Shown: positions 17,230 through 25,938 of the stretch, one piece after another
How the letters are laid out: every line of letters begins with the position of its first letter
Numbering within the stretch: position 1 is the first letter of the stretch
DNA from: an uncultured Litoreibacter sp.
GTDB taxonomy: Bacteria; Pseudomonadota; Alphaproteobacteria; Rhodobacterales; Rhodobacteraceae
NCBI RefSeq assembly: GCF_947487515.1
Contig: NZ_CANKWO010000001.1
Location: forward strand, 1,046,844 to 1,110,843
Direction of reading: 5' to 3'
Length of the DNA stretch: 64,000 bases
The notes under the pieces: model-generated
Databases searched by the model: none
Told to the model about the DNA's origin: nothing
What the model saw: the letters and a program-made list of their open reading frames with translations, nothing else
Program-made: the position numbers and the translations under genes

Positions 17230-19296
17230 ATGCCCGAATTTGACGACGACCTAGACAAACTGCGCGCCGCCTTGCGCGAGACGCCCGCGCCTGATGAGAC
17301 CTCCAAGGAGGCCGCGTTGCGTGTGGCTGAAGAAAATTTCAAAAACCTCCAAGGATCGGCCAATGCCGTGCGTCCTACAGATATTAGCCCGCAGCAAGTG
17401 GGCCTTCTGAAAGGACTTGGACAGATGTTTTCGAGAGTGAAATTGAAACCATTAATGATGGCAACCACGTCAATCGTGGTTGTTGGTGTGGGCGTTGTGT
17501 TGACGACACCACTTATGAACCCCGCAACAACCGTGAAAACCGAAACCACCGCAAATCCGGTTACGCGCGCTAAACCTGCGCCCAAAGGCATTGAGGTACC
17601 CGAACCGGAGTCCGCTGCAAACTTGGTCGATGACTTCTCCACAGACGACCCTGCCGATCAGCCCACCCTGAACTACAACATTGAGGAAGCCGCTGAACTT
17701 GAACAGAGCTTTGGGCAACAGGTCGATGATACTCAGCTAGAAATCCCTGCTGCTGCGGCAACAACAGGCCAAAGGGCCGTTTCTGAACCAGCTCAGAAAC
17801 GTCGCACTCCCAACGTCAACGGATCAGCTGGGAACACTTTCCGTGGTGGCTCACCACACCCATCCTCGCAATTTCGCGACCAGCTTCCGCAACCTCAAGT
17901 GGCAAAATCGCACGACCAATTCCCAGACGCGTCGCCGAACCCCTTGAAGGTCACAACCGAAGACCCTGTCTCGACCTTCTCGATTGACGTGGACACCGCC
18001 AGCTACTCTTGGGTGCGTTCCAGCCTCACGCGCGGGCGGATGCCTGATCCGAAATCCGTTCGGGTTGAGGAGATGGTGAATTACTTCCCCTACGCCTACG
18101 CGCCCCCAGATGGCGACGCGCCGTTCCAACAGGCCGTGACCGTCAGCGAGACCCCGTGGAACCCCGACACGCAATTGATGCATATCGCCATCCAAGGGGC
18201 GCAGGTGGTGGAGCGCCCGCCCTTGAACCTTGTGTTCTTGCTGGACACCTCCGGCTCCATGCAAGACGCCAACAAGTTGCCGCTGCTGGTGCAAAGCTTC
18301 CGCCTGATGTTGGGCCAATTGCGCCCAGAGGATGAAGTGGCGATCGTGACCTATGCAGGCTCCGCTGGGACAGTGTTAGAACCCACCAAAGCGTCGGAGC
18401 GCGACAAGATCGAGGACGCCTTACGCCGCTTGTCGGCCGGTGGCTCCACCGCAGGGGGCGAAGGGCTGCGCGCGGCCTATGCCTTGGCGGATCAGATGTC
18501 GCGCGACGGCGAGGTGTCGCGCGTTTTGCTTGCTACAGATGGCGACTTCAACGTCGGCATGCAATCCAACGGCGCGTTGAAAAGCTTTGTGGAAGAGAAG
18601 CGCAAAACCGGCACCTATCTGTCGGTCTTTGGCTTCGGGCGTGGCAATGTAAACGACGCGTTAATGCAAACCCTTGCGCAGAACGGCAACGGCCAAGCCG
18701 CCTATATCGACACATTGGCCGAGGCACAGAAAATGCTGGTGGACCAACTGTCAGGCGCGATGTTCACCATCGCCCAAGACGTCAAAATTCAGGTGGAGTT
18801 CAACCCCGCCACCGTCGCTGAGTACCGCCTTATCGGCTATGAGACCCGCGCGTTGAAACGCGAAGACTTCAACAACGATAAGGTCGATGCGGGCGAGATC
18901 GGCGCAGGCCACACAGTGACAGCGCTATATGAGGTCACGCCGGTTGGCTCTGAAGCGGTGCTGACCGATCCTCTTCGCTTTGGGGCGTCTGTGGAGGGTG
19001 GAAACACCTCTGACCTCGCCTTCCTGCGGTTGCGCTACAAGGAGCCCGGTGCCGATGACAGCAAGCTGCTGGAAGAAGTCGTGCCAGTGAGCACAACCGA
19101 GGCAAGCCAAGAGGCAGCCTTCGGGGCGGCCATCGCGGGTTTCGGGCAATTGCTGCGTGGCAACACCGCCTTGGGCGATTGGGGGTATGATGAAGCCATC
19201 GCGCTAGCCAATGCCAACAAGGGCAGCGACGAATTCGGTCACCGTGCCGAGGCCGTGCAATTGATGCGCCTCGCGCAAAGCTTGTCGCGCAACTAA
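17230..19296 (+). CDS. membrane VWA-domain protein (YfbK-like) with putative anti-sigma N-terminus
   Basis: 688 residues. The cytoplasmic first 70 residues (DDDLDKLRAALRETPAPDET onward) are short acidic helices of the kind found in anti-sigma factors, followed by one membrane helix at about 75-93 and a Pro/Thr-rich linker. The external part begins with the VWF-N-like block DPVSTFSIDVDTASYSWVRS, then the VWA domain with an intact MIDAS motif DTSGSM (Asp339) and ATDGDFNVG, and ends in a DUF3520-like C-terminus (DPLRFGASVEGG, AAFGAAIAGFGQLLRGN). Metal-dependent ligand binding outside could be signalled to the sigma factor encoded immediately upstream. The anti-sigma role is inference. Confidence 0.85.
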   Translation: MPEFDDDLDKLRAALRETPAPDETSKEAALRVAEENFKNLQGSANAVRPTDISPQQVGLLKGLGQMFSRVKLKPLMMATTSIVVVGVGVVLTTPLMNPATTVKTETTANPVTRAKPAPKGIEVPEPESAANLVDDFSTDDPADQPTLNYNIEEAAELEQSFGQQVDDTQLEIPAAAATTGQRAVSEPAQKRRTPNVNGSAGNTFRGGSPHPSSQFRDQLPQPQVAKSHDQFPDASPNPLKVTTEDPVSTFSIDVDTASYSWVRSSLTRGRMPDPKSVRVEEMVNYFPYAYAPPDGDAPFQQAVTVSETPWNPDTQLMHIAIQGAQVVERPPLNLVFLLDTSGSMQDANKLPLLVQSFRLMLGQLRPEDEVAIVTYAGSAGTVLEPTKASERDKIEDALRRLSAGGSTAGGEGLRAAYALADQMSRDGEVSRVLLATDGDFNVGMQSNGALKSFVEEKRKTGTYLSVFGFGRGNVNDALMQTLAQNGNGQAAYIDTLAEAQKMLVDQLSGAMFTIAQDVKIQVEFNPATVAEYRLIGYETRALKREDFNNDKVDAGEIGAGHTVTALYEVTPVGSEAVLTDPLRFGASVEGGNTSDLAFLRLRYKEPGADDSKLLEEVVPVSTTEASQEAAFGAAIAGFGQLLRGNTALGDWGYDEAIALANANKGSDEFGHRAEAVQLMRLAQSLSRN

Positions 19297-19310
19297 GCCC
19301 ATGAAATGCA

Positions 19311-19345
19311 AAAAGCCCCGAGGCCTATCCGGCGTCGGGGCTTTT
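19311..19345. terminator. bidirectional intrinsic terminator
   Basis: AAAAGCCCCGA pairs with TCGGGGCTTTT across a 13-base loop region. Both ends carry A/T runs, so it can end the plus-strand VWA transcript and the minus-strand ATP synthase transcript, whose stops lie on either side. Confidence 0.88.
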
Positions 19346-19366
19346 CTAAATCTATCAGACCTCTGC

Positions 19367-19921
19367 TTAGTGCAGCTTGTCTTTCACTTGCGCAATCGCG
19401 TCGTCGATCAGGCTGTTTTGATCAGCGGCGGTTGTTTTCGCAGCAACCACTTCAGCAGCCGCAGCAATCGCCACGGAAACAGCACGGTCACGGACTTCAC
19501 GAACAGCAGCAGCTTCGGCACTTGCGATCTGGTCTTCGGCGGATTGCAGACGACGGGCAATGGAAACCTTAAGGTCTTCCTTCGCCTGAACTGCAGCCGC
19601 TTCGGCTTCGCGCTTGGCTTCCGCTACGATGCGGTCCGCTTGCTCTGCCACTTCCTTTTGCTTGCGCTCGTAAGAGGCCAACAGTGTTTGGGCTTCTTCG
19701 CGCAGGGCCTTAGCTTCATCCAGCTCGGATTGAATCCCCTCAGCGCGTTTGTCGAGCAACCCGCCCAACATACCCGGAACCTTGAAGTAGAACAGAACCG
19801 CGATGAACAAGATGAATGCAAGCAGCACAACGAAATTGGTGTTGTGTAGCGAGAAGAACGGGCCACCAGCGGCAAGCGCAGGTGTTGGCAACAAAGCCGT
19901 AAGAGCGAGGAGCTTCTTCAT
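19367..19921 (-). CDS. atpF: F0F1 ATP synthase subunit b
   Basis: Peripheral-stalk subunit linking the F1 head to the membrane sector. 184 residues: a short cleavable-looking N-terminus ([14 protein letters not shown]), a membrane helix at about 28-48 ([17 protein letters not shown]), then a long polar coiled coil with [20 protein letters not shown] and many Ala/Glu/Lys heptads. It is the last gene of the F0 operon, three bases after the b' gene, and is followed by a terminator. In photosynthetic and related alphaproteobacteria two different b-type subunits are normal; this one is the b form because of its N-terminal leader. Confidence 0.92.
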   Translation of the reverse strand: MKKLLALTALLPTPALAAGGPFFSLHNTNFVVLLAFILFIAVLFYFKVPGMLGGLLDKRAEGIQSELDEAKALREEAQTLLASYERKQKEVAEQADRIVAEAKREAEAAAVQAKEDLKVSIARRLQSAEDQIASAEAAAVREVRDRAVSVAIAAAAEVVAAKTTAADQNSLIDDAIAQVKDKLH

Positions 19922-19924
19922 CTC

Positions 19925-20455
19925 TTATCCCTTCATCTTTGCAGTAACAGCAGCAGTGATCGACTTGGCGTCAATTTTGCTAGGTGCCACGGCGGACACG
20001 ATGTCTTTTGCAATGTCTTTTGCAACGGTGCCGGCGCTTTCATTGGCGCTTTCACGGATCGCTGCGATTGCTTTTTCGCCTTCAGCCGCGCGTGCCGCAA
20101 TCTCTGCGTCCGCCTTGGCGATGGCCTTGTCCAAATCCGCCTGAATGGAAGCTTTGGTCTCGCCAACGATCCGGCCTGCTTCGGCGCGGGCGTCAACAAG
20201 CGCCTTTTCATAGGCGGCTTCCGCGTCGATGGCCTGTTGTTTCAGGTCTTCGGCGGCAGAAATGTCATTGGTGATGGTCCCAGCGCGTTCTGCCAGAACC
20301 GATCCGATGCGCGGCAGCGCGATGCGCGACAGCACGAAATAAATTACCACTAGTGTGATCAGCAACCAGACGATCTGGTTGTCAAAGGTCGAGAAGTCCA
20401 GCTGCGGCATGCCGCCAGCGCTTTCCGTCTCTGCCCCGTGGGTGTCAGTTGCCAT
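19925..20455 (-). CDS. atpF': F0F1 ATP synthase subunit b'
   Basis: Second, diverged peripheral-stalk subunit that forms a heterodimer with b. 176 residues: a polar Gly/Glu N-terminus ending [15 protein letters not shown], a membrane helix at about 27-48 ([18 protein letters not shown]), then a long helix with [19 protein letters not shown] and [19 protein letters not shown]. The gene name varies between genomes (atpF', atpX, atpG). It sits between the c-subunit gene (92-base gap) and b (3-base gap). Confidence 0.92.
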   Translation of the reverse strand: MATDTHGAETESAGGMPQLDFSTFDNQIVWLLITLVVIYFVLSRIALPRIGSVLAERAGTITNDISAAEDLKQQAIDAEAAYEKALVDARAEAGRIVGETKASIQADLDKAIAKADAEIAARAAEGEKAIAAIRESANESAGTVAKDIAKDIVSAVAPSKIDAKSITAAVTAKMKG

Positions 20456-20547
20456 GATGGCCCCCAGATGTGTCTGAATGTTAAGGTCTTACACCGGACG
20501 AGGCAGCGATTGCCCCGTCCGGCCGTAAGGATGGTATAGCTTAGTTC

Positions 20548-20784
20548 TTAAACAGCGAACATCAGCAGAAGTGCTACGAGGAACGAGAAGATCCCCAAAG
20601 CTTCCGCGAATGCGATGCCGATGAACAGTGTTGCAGTCTGCGAAGCAGCTGCGGATGGGTTGCGCAATGCGCCGGACAGGTAGCTGCCAGCAACGTTGCC
20701 CACACCGACGGCCGCGCCGCCCATGCCAACTGATGCCAAGCCTGCGCCGATGAATTGGCCCATTTGTGCGATATCGCCTTCCAT
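20548..20784 (-). CDS. atpE: F0F1 ATP synthase subunit c
   Basis: Proton-carrying rotor ring subunit, 78 residues, two hydrophobic helices joined by a polar loop. Helix 1 is glycine-rich ([21 protein letters not shown]), the loop is ALRNPSA, and helix 2 carries the ion-binding carboxylate Glu in [21 protein letters not shown]. The residues around that Glu indicate H+ rather than Na+ use. The ATG is chosen because AAGGAG lies eight bases upstream; the longer frame adds a non-homologous 23-residue extension that overlaps the a-subunit gene. Confidence 0.95.
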   Translation of the reverse strand: MEGDIAQMGQFIGAGLASVGMGGAAVGVGNVAGSYLSGALRNPSAAASQTATLFIGIAFAEALGIFSFLVALLLMFAV

Positions 20785-20830
20785 GTCTTTTCTCCTTACG
20801 ATGGAATTGAGGTGATTAGTCTTCGTAACC

Positions 20831-21589
20831 TTAGTGCGAAGGATGCAGCGCATCTTTCAGATACACACAGGTCAGAATTGCGAACACGTAAGCTTGGATG
20901 CCGCTTACGAGGATTTCGAGGCCGTACATTGCTGTAATGGCGACGATTGAAAGAGGTGAGATGGCCGCGATGGCTGCGAAGCCCGCGAACACTTTGATAA
21001 CTGCGTGACCCGCCATCATGTTGCCCGCCAAACGAATGGAGTGGCTAACAGGGCGCACGAAGTAGCTGATAACTTCGATCAAGGCCAAGATCGGGCGCAG
21101 CGCCAATGGCGCGGATGATACCCAGAACAGACCCAAGAAGCCGAAGCCGTTGATCACAAATCCAAGGATTGTCACCGCAAGGAACACGAACATCGCCAGC
21201 ACGCCTGTGACGGCGATATGCGACGTTGTGGTGAACGCGCCTGGGATCAGGCCCAAGAAGTTGGAGACCAGAATGAACATGAACAGCGTCATGATGTATG
21301 GGAAGTATTTCACACCGTCTTTGCCGGTGACGTCTTCAACCATCTTGTAAACAAAGCCGTAGATCATTTCGGCGATCGACTGGCTGCGCGTTGGCACGAT
21401 TGCGCGACGCGATGTGCCGAAAACCAAAAGTGCGATGATCGCAACCACGGTCAGCGCCATCCAAAGCGTTACATTGGTGATTGTGAAAGCACCAACATCG
21501 CCTTGACCGAACAATGGCTTAACGATGAACTGGTCCATCGGATGAAAAACCAGACCGCCTTCTTCTGCGCCGTGAGCTTCTGTCGCCAT
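20831..21589 (-). CDS. atpB: F0F1 ATP synthase subunit a
   Basis: Stator channel subunit that moves protons to the c ring. 252 residues with five to six membrane helices. The essential Arg lies in [18 protein letters not shown], and the following helix has [23 protein letters not shown] with the conserved Glu and Gln. The N-terminus ([17 protein letters not shown]) is the usual alphaproteobacterial form. The gene follows atpI after four bases and precedes the c-subunit gene by 46. Confidence 0.95.
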   Translation of the reverse strand: MATEAHGAEEGGLVFHPMDQFIVKPLFGQGDVGAFTITNVTLWMALTVVAIIALLVFGTSRRAIVPTRSQSIAEMIYGFVYKMVEDVTGKDGVKYFPYIMTLFMFILVSNFLGLIPGAFTTTSHIAVTGVLAMFVFLAVTILGFVINGFGFLGLFWVSSAPLALRPILALIEVISYFVRPVSHSIRLAGNMMAGHAVIKVFAGFAAIAAISPLSIVAITAMYGLEILVSGIQAYVFAILTCVYLKDALHPSH

Positions 21590-21593
21590 CGTT

Positions 21594-21920
21594 TCAGTCC
21601 TTCTCGCTGGCCGCTTTGGCCTCGTGTTCGTTTTGGACCTCTTTGGCGGTGCGAAGCATAACGTTCACTCCAGCCGCGAAGCCCAGTAATGTGAAAAGCA
21701 CCAGAAAAATCGGCAATGTGCCGAACAGCCAATCTAGGCCGTATCCGATGCTAAAGCCGATCCCAAGACCGGCGACAAGCTCTGTCACCATCCGCCAGCC
21801 CTGCTGGGCCCCTGAATAGTGCTCGTCCCCCCTTGGCTTTTCAGCCAGAGCAGTTTTCTTGAGCCCTTCGATCCGCTCACTCAGCGCTTCTAGCTGGGCT
21901 TTGTCCGGTTCATTGGTCAT
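21594..21920 (-). CDS. atpI: ATP synthase assembly protein AtpI/AtpZ type
   Basis: Small membrane protein, 108 residues, first gene of the F0 operon. A polar N-terminal helix ([16 protein letters not shown]) precedes two membrane helices ([23 protein letters not shown] and [20 protein letters not shown]). The pattern GxxxGxxxGxxLDxxFGT is typical of AtpI/AtpZ, which assist c-ring assembly and Mg2+ or Ca2+ handling in other bacteria. ATG chosen, with GAGGGG upstream; a TTG codon directly before it gives the one-residue longer alternative. Confidence 0.85.
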   Translation of the reverse strand: MTNEPDKAQLEALSERIEGLKKTALAEKPRGDEHYSGAQQGWRMVTELVAGLGIGFSIGYGLDWLFGTLPIFLVLFTLLGFAAGVNVMLRTAKEVQNEHEAKAASEKD

Positions 21921-21949
21921 CAAAATTACCCCTCGGGAGGTTTGCAGGA

Positions 21950-21978
21950 GGAATAGGTTGCACTGGGCTTAGAGTCAA
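21950..21978 (-). promoter_or_regulatory. predicted housekeeping promoter of the F0 operon
   Basis: On the minus strand TTGACT and TATTCC are spaced by exactly 17 bases, upstream of atpI. TTGACT is one base from the consensus -35 box; TATTCC is a weaker -10 box. The predicted transcription start would fall about 20-25 bases before the atpI start codon. No experimental support. Confidence 0.5.
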
Positions 21979-22091
21979 TCACTCGAAAACACCTCACCCT
22001 CCCCTCTCAACATGCTGATAAATAACACATTATCTAACGCCCAATTAAAGAGAGACATCACGCCGCAGGTCCAGCCACGTGAAAACGACAT

Positions 22092-22107
22092 TCAACCATT
22101 TGGTTGA
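22092..22107 (+). promoter_or_regulatory. inverted repeat, putative ArsR-family operator
   Basis: TCAACCA and TGGTTGA flank two T bases, a perfect seven-base inverted repeat about 20 bases before the ArsR gene start. Short CAACC-n-GGTTG palindromes are common operators of winged-helix ArsR regulators. The right arm also contains a TTGAC hexamer that could be a -35 box, so binding would block transcription: probable autoregulation. Confidence 0.55.
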
Positions 22108-22127
22108 CGATTGAGCCGTCCCACGCC

Positions 22128-22463
22128 ATGACACTGACCATGAGCACTGCCTTGGACACCACTTTCGCGGCCTTAGCCGACAGCACACGACGCGCAATCC
22201 TGACGATGTTGTTGGAAGACGACATGGCCGTCACAGATGTGGCCGAGCCCTTCGATATGTCCTTGGCCGCCATTTCCAAGCATCTGACCATCCTGACCCG
22301 TGCAGGGTTGATCACTCAAGAGAAACGCGGTCGGGTCAAGTGGTGCAAGTTGGAACCCGACGCCATGCGCGAAGGCATTGTCTGGATCGAAAGTTTTGGC
22401 CAGTTAGAGGCGTTGAACTTCGACGCATTCGAGCAGTTCCTCGGCAAGGAGTTGGAAGAATAG
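22128..22463 (+). CDS. ArsR-family winged-helix transcriptional regulator
   Basis: About 111 residues from the first ATG after the operator. The start LDTTFAALADSTRRAILTML and the recognition region DVAEPFDMSLAAISKHLTIL, then RAGLITQEKRGRVKWCKLEP, are typical of the ArsR subgroup that is often paired with an SRPBCC (START-like) gene. No metal-binding CxC is present, so it is probably not a metal sensor. Here no SRPBCC gene follows; the stop lies four bases from the end of a convergent exporter gene. Target beyond itself unknown. Confidence 0.85.
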   Translation: MTLTMSTALDTTFAALADSTRRAILTMLLEDDMAVTDVAEPFDMSLAAISKHLTILTRAGLITQEKRGRVKWCKLEPDAMREGIVWIESFGQLEALNFDAFEQFLGKELEE

Positions 22464-22467
22464 CCCG

Positions 22468-23343
22468 CTACTCTTTCAACAGCAACGCCAAGCCCGACAC
22501 CGTCAACAGCACACCTATGGCTATCATCGCTGGCGGGGCGGGCTGCCCAAGGCTCAGCTCCCACACCAGAACCCAGCTTGGAACAAGATAGGTATAGGCC
22601 ATCACTTTAGACGATGGCAGACGCAGGGTCGCATATTGCAACAACACAAAGGTCACCGAGGACGCCGCGATAGCCACATACAGGATGGTCAGCCACACGA
22701 ACGCAGGAAGTGCGGCCCACTCCGTGCTCCATAGGTCCGCCCCCGCCCATGCCGTCAACACTCCTAGGCTTCCCAGCAACGTGAAGAAGGTAAAGACGAC
22801 GGGGGGCTCGCCTCTGTTCAACACCCTGACCAAGGGGGTGTATATCGCGTGGGCGGCACATCCTATAAAGAAGATCGCCTCTCCGCGTCCAATCTCAAAC
22901 GCAAGCAACGCGGAAACATCCGCTCGGAAAATCACCCATAGCGCCCCTGCCGTCCCCATGCCCAAAGCGATAGCCATCCGAAACGTCAAAACTTGGCGCA
23001 TCATCAGATAACCGGCCCCTGCCGCAAGCAACGGGGTCAATGTGAACACCGCGGCCGTGCTGACCGGCGGGGCGGTCTTCAACCCCTCAAACATCATCAC
23101 AAAGTAAGTCGCAAGAAAGCCACCCAGCACCACATATCGCCACGGGGCTTGAAGCGCTTGTGCGCGCAGGCCGGTCGTCACCACCGCTGTGGCCCCCACC
23201 ACTACTGCTGCGATGGCAAAGCGCACAGCATTCAGTACTGCAGGTGCTATTTCATTCGCCACCAACGACCCAAGCGAGAACGACCCCGCAACCAGCACAG
23301 AAAACAAAAGCATCGCCAAATGGCCACGTAGGGCGGGCGTCAT
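22468..23343 (-). CDS. EamA/DMT-family transporter
   Basis: Inner-membrane drug/metabolite transporter, 291 residues, ten predicted helices in two EamA repeats (about 5-135 and 150-285). Typical motifs: SLVANEIAPAVLNAVRFAIA, FTLTPLLAAGAGYLMM at the end of repeat 1, and YTYLVPSWVLVWELSLGQP near the end of repeat 2. Such proteins usually export amino acids or small metabolites; substrate not predictable. Its start is 28 bases from the end of the LysR gene on the same strand. Confidence 0.85.
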   Translation of the reverse strand: MTPALRGHLAMLLFSVLVAGSFSLGSLVANEIAPAVLNAVRFAIAAVVVGATAVVTTGLRAQALQAPWRYVVLGGFLATYFVMMFEGLKTAPPVSTAAVFTLTPLLAAGAGYLMMRQVLTFRMAIALGMGTAGALWVIFRADVSALLAFEIGRGEAIFFIGCAAHAIYTPLVRVLNRGEPPVVFTFFTLLGSLGVLTAWAGADLWSTEWAALPAFVWLTILYVAIAASSVTFVLLQYATLRLPSSKVMAYTYLVPSWVLVWELSLGQPAPPAMIAIGVLLTVSGLALLLKE

Positions 23344-23371
23344 GAAGTCACCTGCCCCATTCGGCGCGTCT

Positions 23372-24259
23372 TCAGAGTTGATCCCACGTTTTGGATTCTT
23401 CCTTCAAGAACGTCACAAAGGAATGCACCTTGGCGGTTCTGTGCAAATCAACATGGGTCACGCACCAAAAGGTGTTGTACCAACTCGGGTCTGGCTCCAT
23501 GACCTCTTTCATATCCGGATGTTCGTGGCCAATGTAGCCTGGCAAGAAACCGATACCCGCGCCCGCGATCACCGCGTCCTCAACCGTGTTGGTGTCGGAA
23601 CATTTGTAAACCACATTTTCATCAGGAACATGTTCCCCGATCCAGCGCATAAAGCCCGCACGCGGATTAATCGTCGAAATCCGGCAAAACCGGTGGTTGG
23701 GGATGTCTTCAATGCCGTTCAATGGGCCATGGCGAAAGATGTAGTCCTTATGAGCGAAAAGCCCCATCCGCAGTTTAGCCAGCTCCTGAACAATATTGTC
23801 CAAATCATCGCCGGGAGCCCCAGCACGAAGGGCCACATGGGCTTCACCGTACTCCAAACGCAACGGGCGTGTGTCAACAATCAGTTCGGCGCGGATTTCG
23901 GGATGGGCGATTTGGTATTTGGTAAGGGTGCGCGCCATCAAGGGGGACATTTGGGGAAGGCATGTCACGATCAGCTCCCCTGTTACAGAGGCCCCGCGCC
24001 CGTGAATTCTTCCAGCCAGTTGGGTCAGCTGATCCTCGGTGGCGGCGGCAACGGTCAGTAAATCCTCGCCTGCCTCGGTCGGTGTGTAGCCTCGTGCGTG
24101 GCGCTGAAACAGCTTGGCTCCAAGTTTGCCTTCAAGGCTATCGATGTGTCGAATGACGGTGGCGTGATGAACTCCCAGCACCTCTGCTGCGGCACTGACT
24201 GTGCGAAGGCGTGCAACCTGATAGGCAGTTCGATATTCATCCCAATTGTCGATATCCAT
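23372..24259 (-). CDS. LysR-family transcriptional regulator
   Basis: 295 residues: N-terminal helix-turn-helix (YQVARLRTVSAAAEVLGVHH, ATVIRHIDSLEGKLGAKLFQ, HARGYTPTEAGEDLL) and a C-terminal co-inducer domain from about residue 95. It is divergent from the azoreductase gene, with 120 bases between the starts, the standard arrangement for a LysR regulator and its target. The intervening DNA holds a perfect GCGCATGCGC palindrome. Probable inducer: a quinone- or azo-like compound, by context only. Confidence 0.85.
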   Translation of the reverse strand: MDIDNWDEYRTAYQVARLRTVSAAAEVLGVHHATVIRHIDSLEGKLGAKLFQRHARGYTPTEAGEDLLTVAAATEDQLTQLAGRIHGRGASVTGELIVTCLPQMSPLMARTLTKYQIAHPEIRAELIVDTRPLRLEYGEAHVALRAGAPGDDLDNIVQELAKLRMGLFAHKDYIFRHGPLNGIEDIPNHRFCRISTINPRAGFMRWIGEHVPDENVVYKCSDTNTVEDAVIAGAGIGFLPGYIGHEHPDMKEVMEPDPSWYNTFWCVTHVDLHRTAKVHSFVTFLKEESKTWDQL

Positions 24260-24379
24260 ATTTCAAGCCCCTGTATGTGTGCGCATGCGCGCAGCAATTA
24301 CCACATAATCCGCGTTGCGTTCAAAACTACAAGGATCAATTTTCAACACACTGCAACACAACCCTTAAGGACAGGTAAT

Positions 24380-24952
24380 ATGACAATACTTCACATTGAT
24401 AGTTCAGCACGTCATGACGACTCTATAAGTCGCGCCGTGTCAGCGCGCGTTGTCGCTAAAATCGGCGGTGACGTGATCCGCCGCGACGTTGCCAAAGGCG
24501 AACCCGTACTTACCGAAAGCTGGGTGAACGCCAATTTTACGCCCGCAGATGACCGCACCGATGCGCAACGCGAAGTCCTAGGGGCGTCCGATGTGCTGGT
24601 TAACGAGTTGATGTCAGCAGACACAATTGTCATCGGCGCCCCAATCTATAACTTCGGCCTACCCGCTACGTTGAAGCTTTGGATCGACCTCATTGCCCGT
24701 GCAAATCTGACCTTTCGCTATACGTCAAATGGCCCCGAAGGGCTGCTCAAGGGTAAGCGCGCGATCTTGGTCCTTGCCTCTGGCGGCGTACCTATCGGGT
24801 CCGAACTCGATTTTGCGACACCTCTTCTGGTGCAAGTCATGAACTTCATTGGCATCACGGAGGTCACCACGATCGCCGCGACCGGCAGAGGCGATGATGA
24901 AGAGGCGGCCCGCGCGGAAATTGATGCACAGATTGAAGCCCTTTTGAGCTAA
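24380..24952 (+). CDS. azoR: FMN-dependent NADH azoreductase / quinone reductase
   Basis: Flavodoxin-like enzyme that reduces azo dyes and quinones by two-electron transfers from NADH. 190 residues. Motifs: HIDSSARHDDSISRAVSARV (phosphate loop for FMN), APIYNFGLPATLKLWIDLIAR (flavin isoalloxazine contact), and LVLASGGVP. AAGGAC and AGGTAAT precede the ATG; an open frame extends far upstream but only as a shadow of the regulator region. Divergent LysR gene suggests induction by its substrates. Confidence 0.9.
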   Translation: MTILHIDSSARHDDSISRAVSARVVAKIGGDVIRRDVAKGEPVLTESWVNANFTPADDRTDAQREVLGASDVLVNELMSADTIVIGAPIYNFGLPATLKLWIDLIARANLTFRYTSNGPEGLLKGKRAILVLASGGVPIGSELDFATPLLVQVMNFIGITEVTTIAATGRGDDEEAARAEIDAQIEALLS

Positions 24953-24992
24953 GTCTCGACTTACGATTTGGGGCGTGGTTAATCTGCGCCTC

Positions 24993-25466
24993 ATGAAGAT
25001 TACACGTAACCTCCCCGAGCAACTTATCGTTGAAAACCGCCCTTGGATCCTTTCGATCGCTTTGGTGGCCGGTGGCCTCATATTCTTCGGTATTGGCCTG
25101 TCGGTTTTTCTGGGTGGCGAAACCTTCGGGCTGCTGTTCATGGCCGCGAGTGTAATCCCCTTTGGATTGCTCTTCGCCTTTGCCCGAAGAGTGCAAGTTC
25201 TGTTCCTTAAAGAACAAGGCACTTTGACGTTCCGGCGACGCACGCTCATGGGGGCCTCTGAAGTGCAACATGACTTGGCCTCGATCAGTGAGGCAATTGT
25301 GCAAACCAGTCACGGCAGCGACGGCGCCCCAACCCACCGCGTGGCTTTGATCATTCCCGAAGGCGAAAGCGCCGGCACCCATCCGATCACCTTGGCCTAT
25401 GACAACTTTAGCGACCATCACGGCATGGCCAACACGATCAACACTTGGCTGGCGCAAGCGCGATGA
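24993..25466 (+). CDS. hypothetical two-helix membrane protein (first of a related pair)
   Basis: 157 residues from the ATG (a GTG six codons earlier is the alternative). Two adjacent membrane helices at about 22-62 (WILSIALVAGGLIFFGIGLSVF and GLLFMAASVIPFGLLFAFA), then a soluble domain with strand-like repeats, LFLKEQGTLTFRRRTLMG, and an amphipathic end YDNFSDHHGMANTINTWLAQA. This is the layout of small PH-like membrane proteins. The next gene has the same order of elements and overlaps it by four bases (ATGA), so the two are translated together and probably form a hetero-pair. Confidence 0.7.
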   Translation: MKITRNLPEQLIVENRPWILSIALVAGGLIFFGIGLSVFLGGETFGLLFMAASVIPFGLLFAFARRVQVLFLKEQGTLTFRRRTLMGASEVQHDLASISEAIVQTSHGSDGAPTHRVALIIPEGESAGTHPITLAYDNFSDHHGMANTINTWLAQAR

Positions 25467-25924
25467 TGACGGCTCGCAAGTCAGACAGCGCATTTGTGCT
25501 AGATGTTAAACCGGTCGGCGTGGCGGTGTTTCTAGCTGGGTTCATCTTCGTCTGGTGCTACATTGGCATTCAGATCCTGAAAGACGGCGACAATGCGGGG
25601 TGGGTTTTCCTGTGCGGACTGATCATACCAATGTTCATCCTAACCATGGTAGAGCGCACAACCCTTGTCCTAGACCGCCGCGACAGCAGCCTTCGCCTGA
25701 CCAGACGCACCATCTACAAAAAGCGCGTTATCGTTGAGGAATTGGAAGCTGTCTCAAAGGCCAAAACCCAATGGAGCGGCCGCGGCACCGACCGCATGGG
25801 GCGCCTGACCTTATTGCTTGAAAGCGGGCCCTTGGTCTTTGGGGTGCGGCAACGTCCGAAACGCGCGCAAAGCTTGACGCGCGCCGTCAATGACTGGCTT
25901 GACTCTAAACCGCCTAAGGCGTAA
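25463..25924 (+). CDS. hypothetical two-helix membrane protein (second of a related pair)
   Basis: 153 residues. Two helices at about 19-59 (VAVFLAGFIFVWCYIGIQIL and WVFLCGLIIPMFILTMVE), then TLVLDRRDSSLRLTRRTIYKK, parallel to the first protein's RVQVLFLKEQGTLTFRRRT, and a final SLTRAVNDWLDSKP matching NTINTWLAQ. Translationally coupled to the previous gene. It ends 14 bases before the chain of hairpins upstream of ffh. Function unknown; the resemblance between the two suggests tandem duplication. Confidence 0.7.
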   Translation: MMTARKSDSAFVLDVKPVGVAVFLAGFIFVWCYIGIQILKDGDNAGWVFLCGLIIPMFILTMVERTTLVLDRRDSSLRLTRRTIYKKRVIVEELEAVSKAKTQWSGRGTDRMGRLTLLLESGPLVFGVRQRPKRAQSLTRAVNDWLDSKPPKA

Positions 25925-25938
25925 ATCGCGAGCAACAT

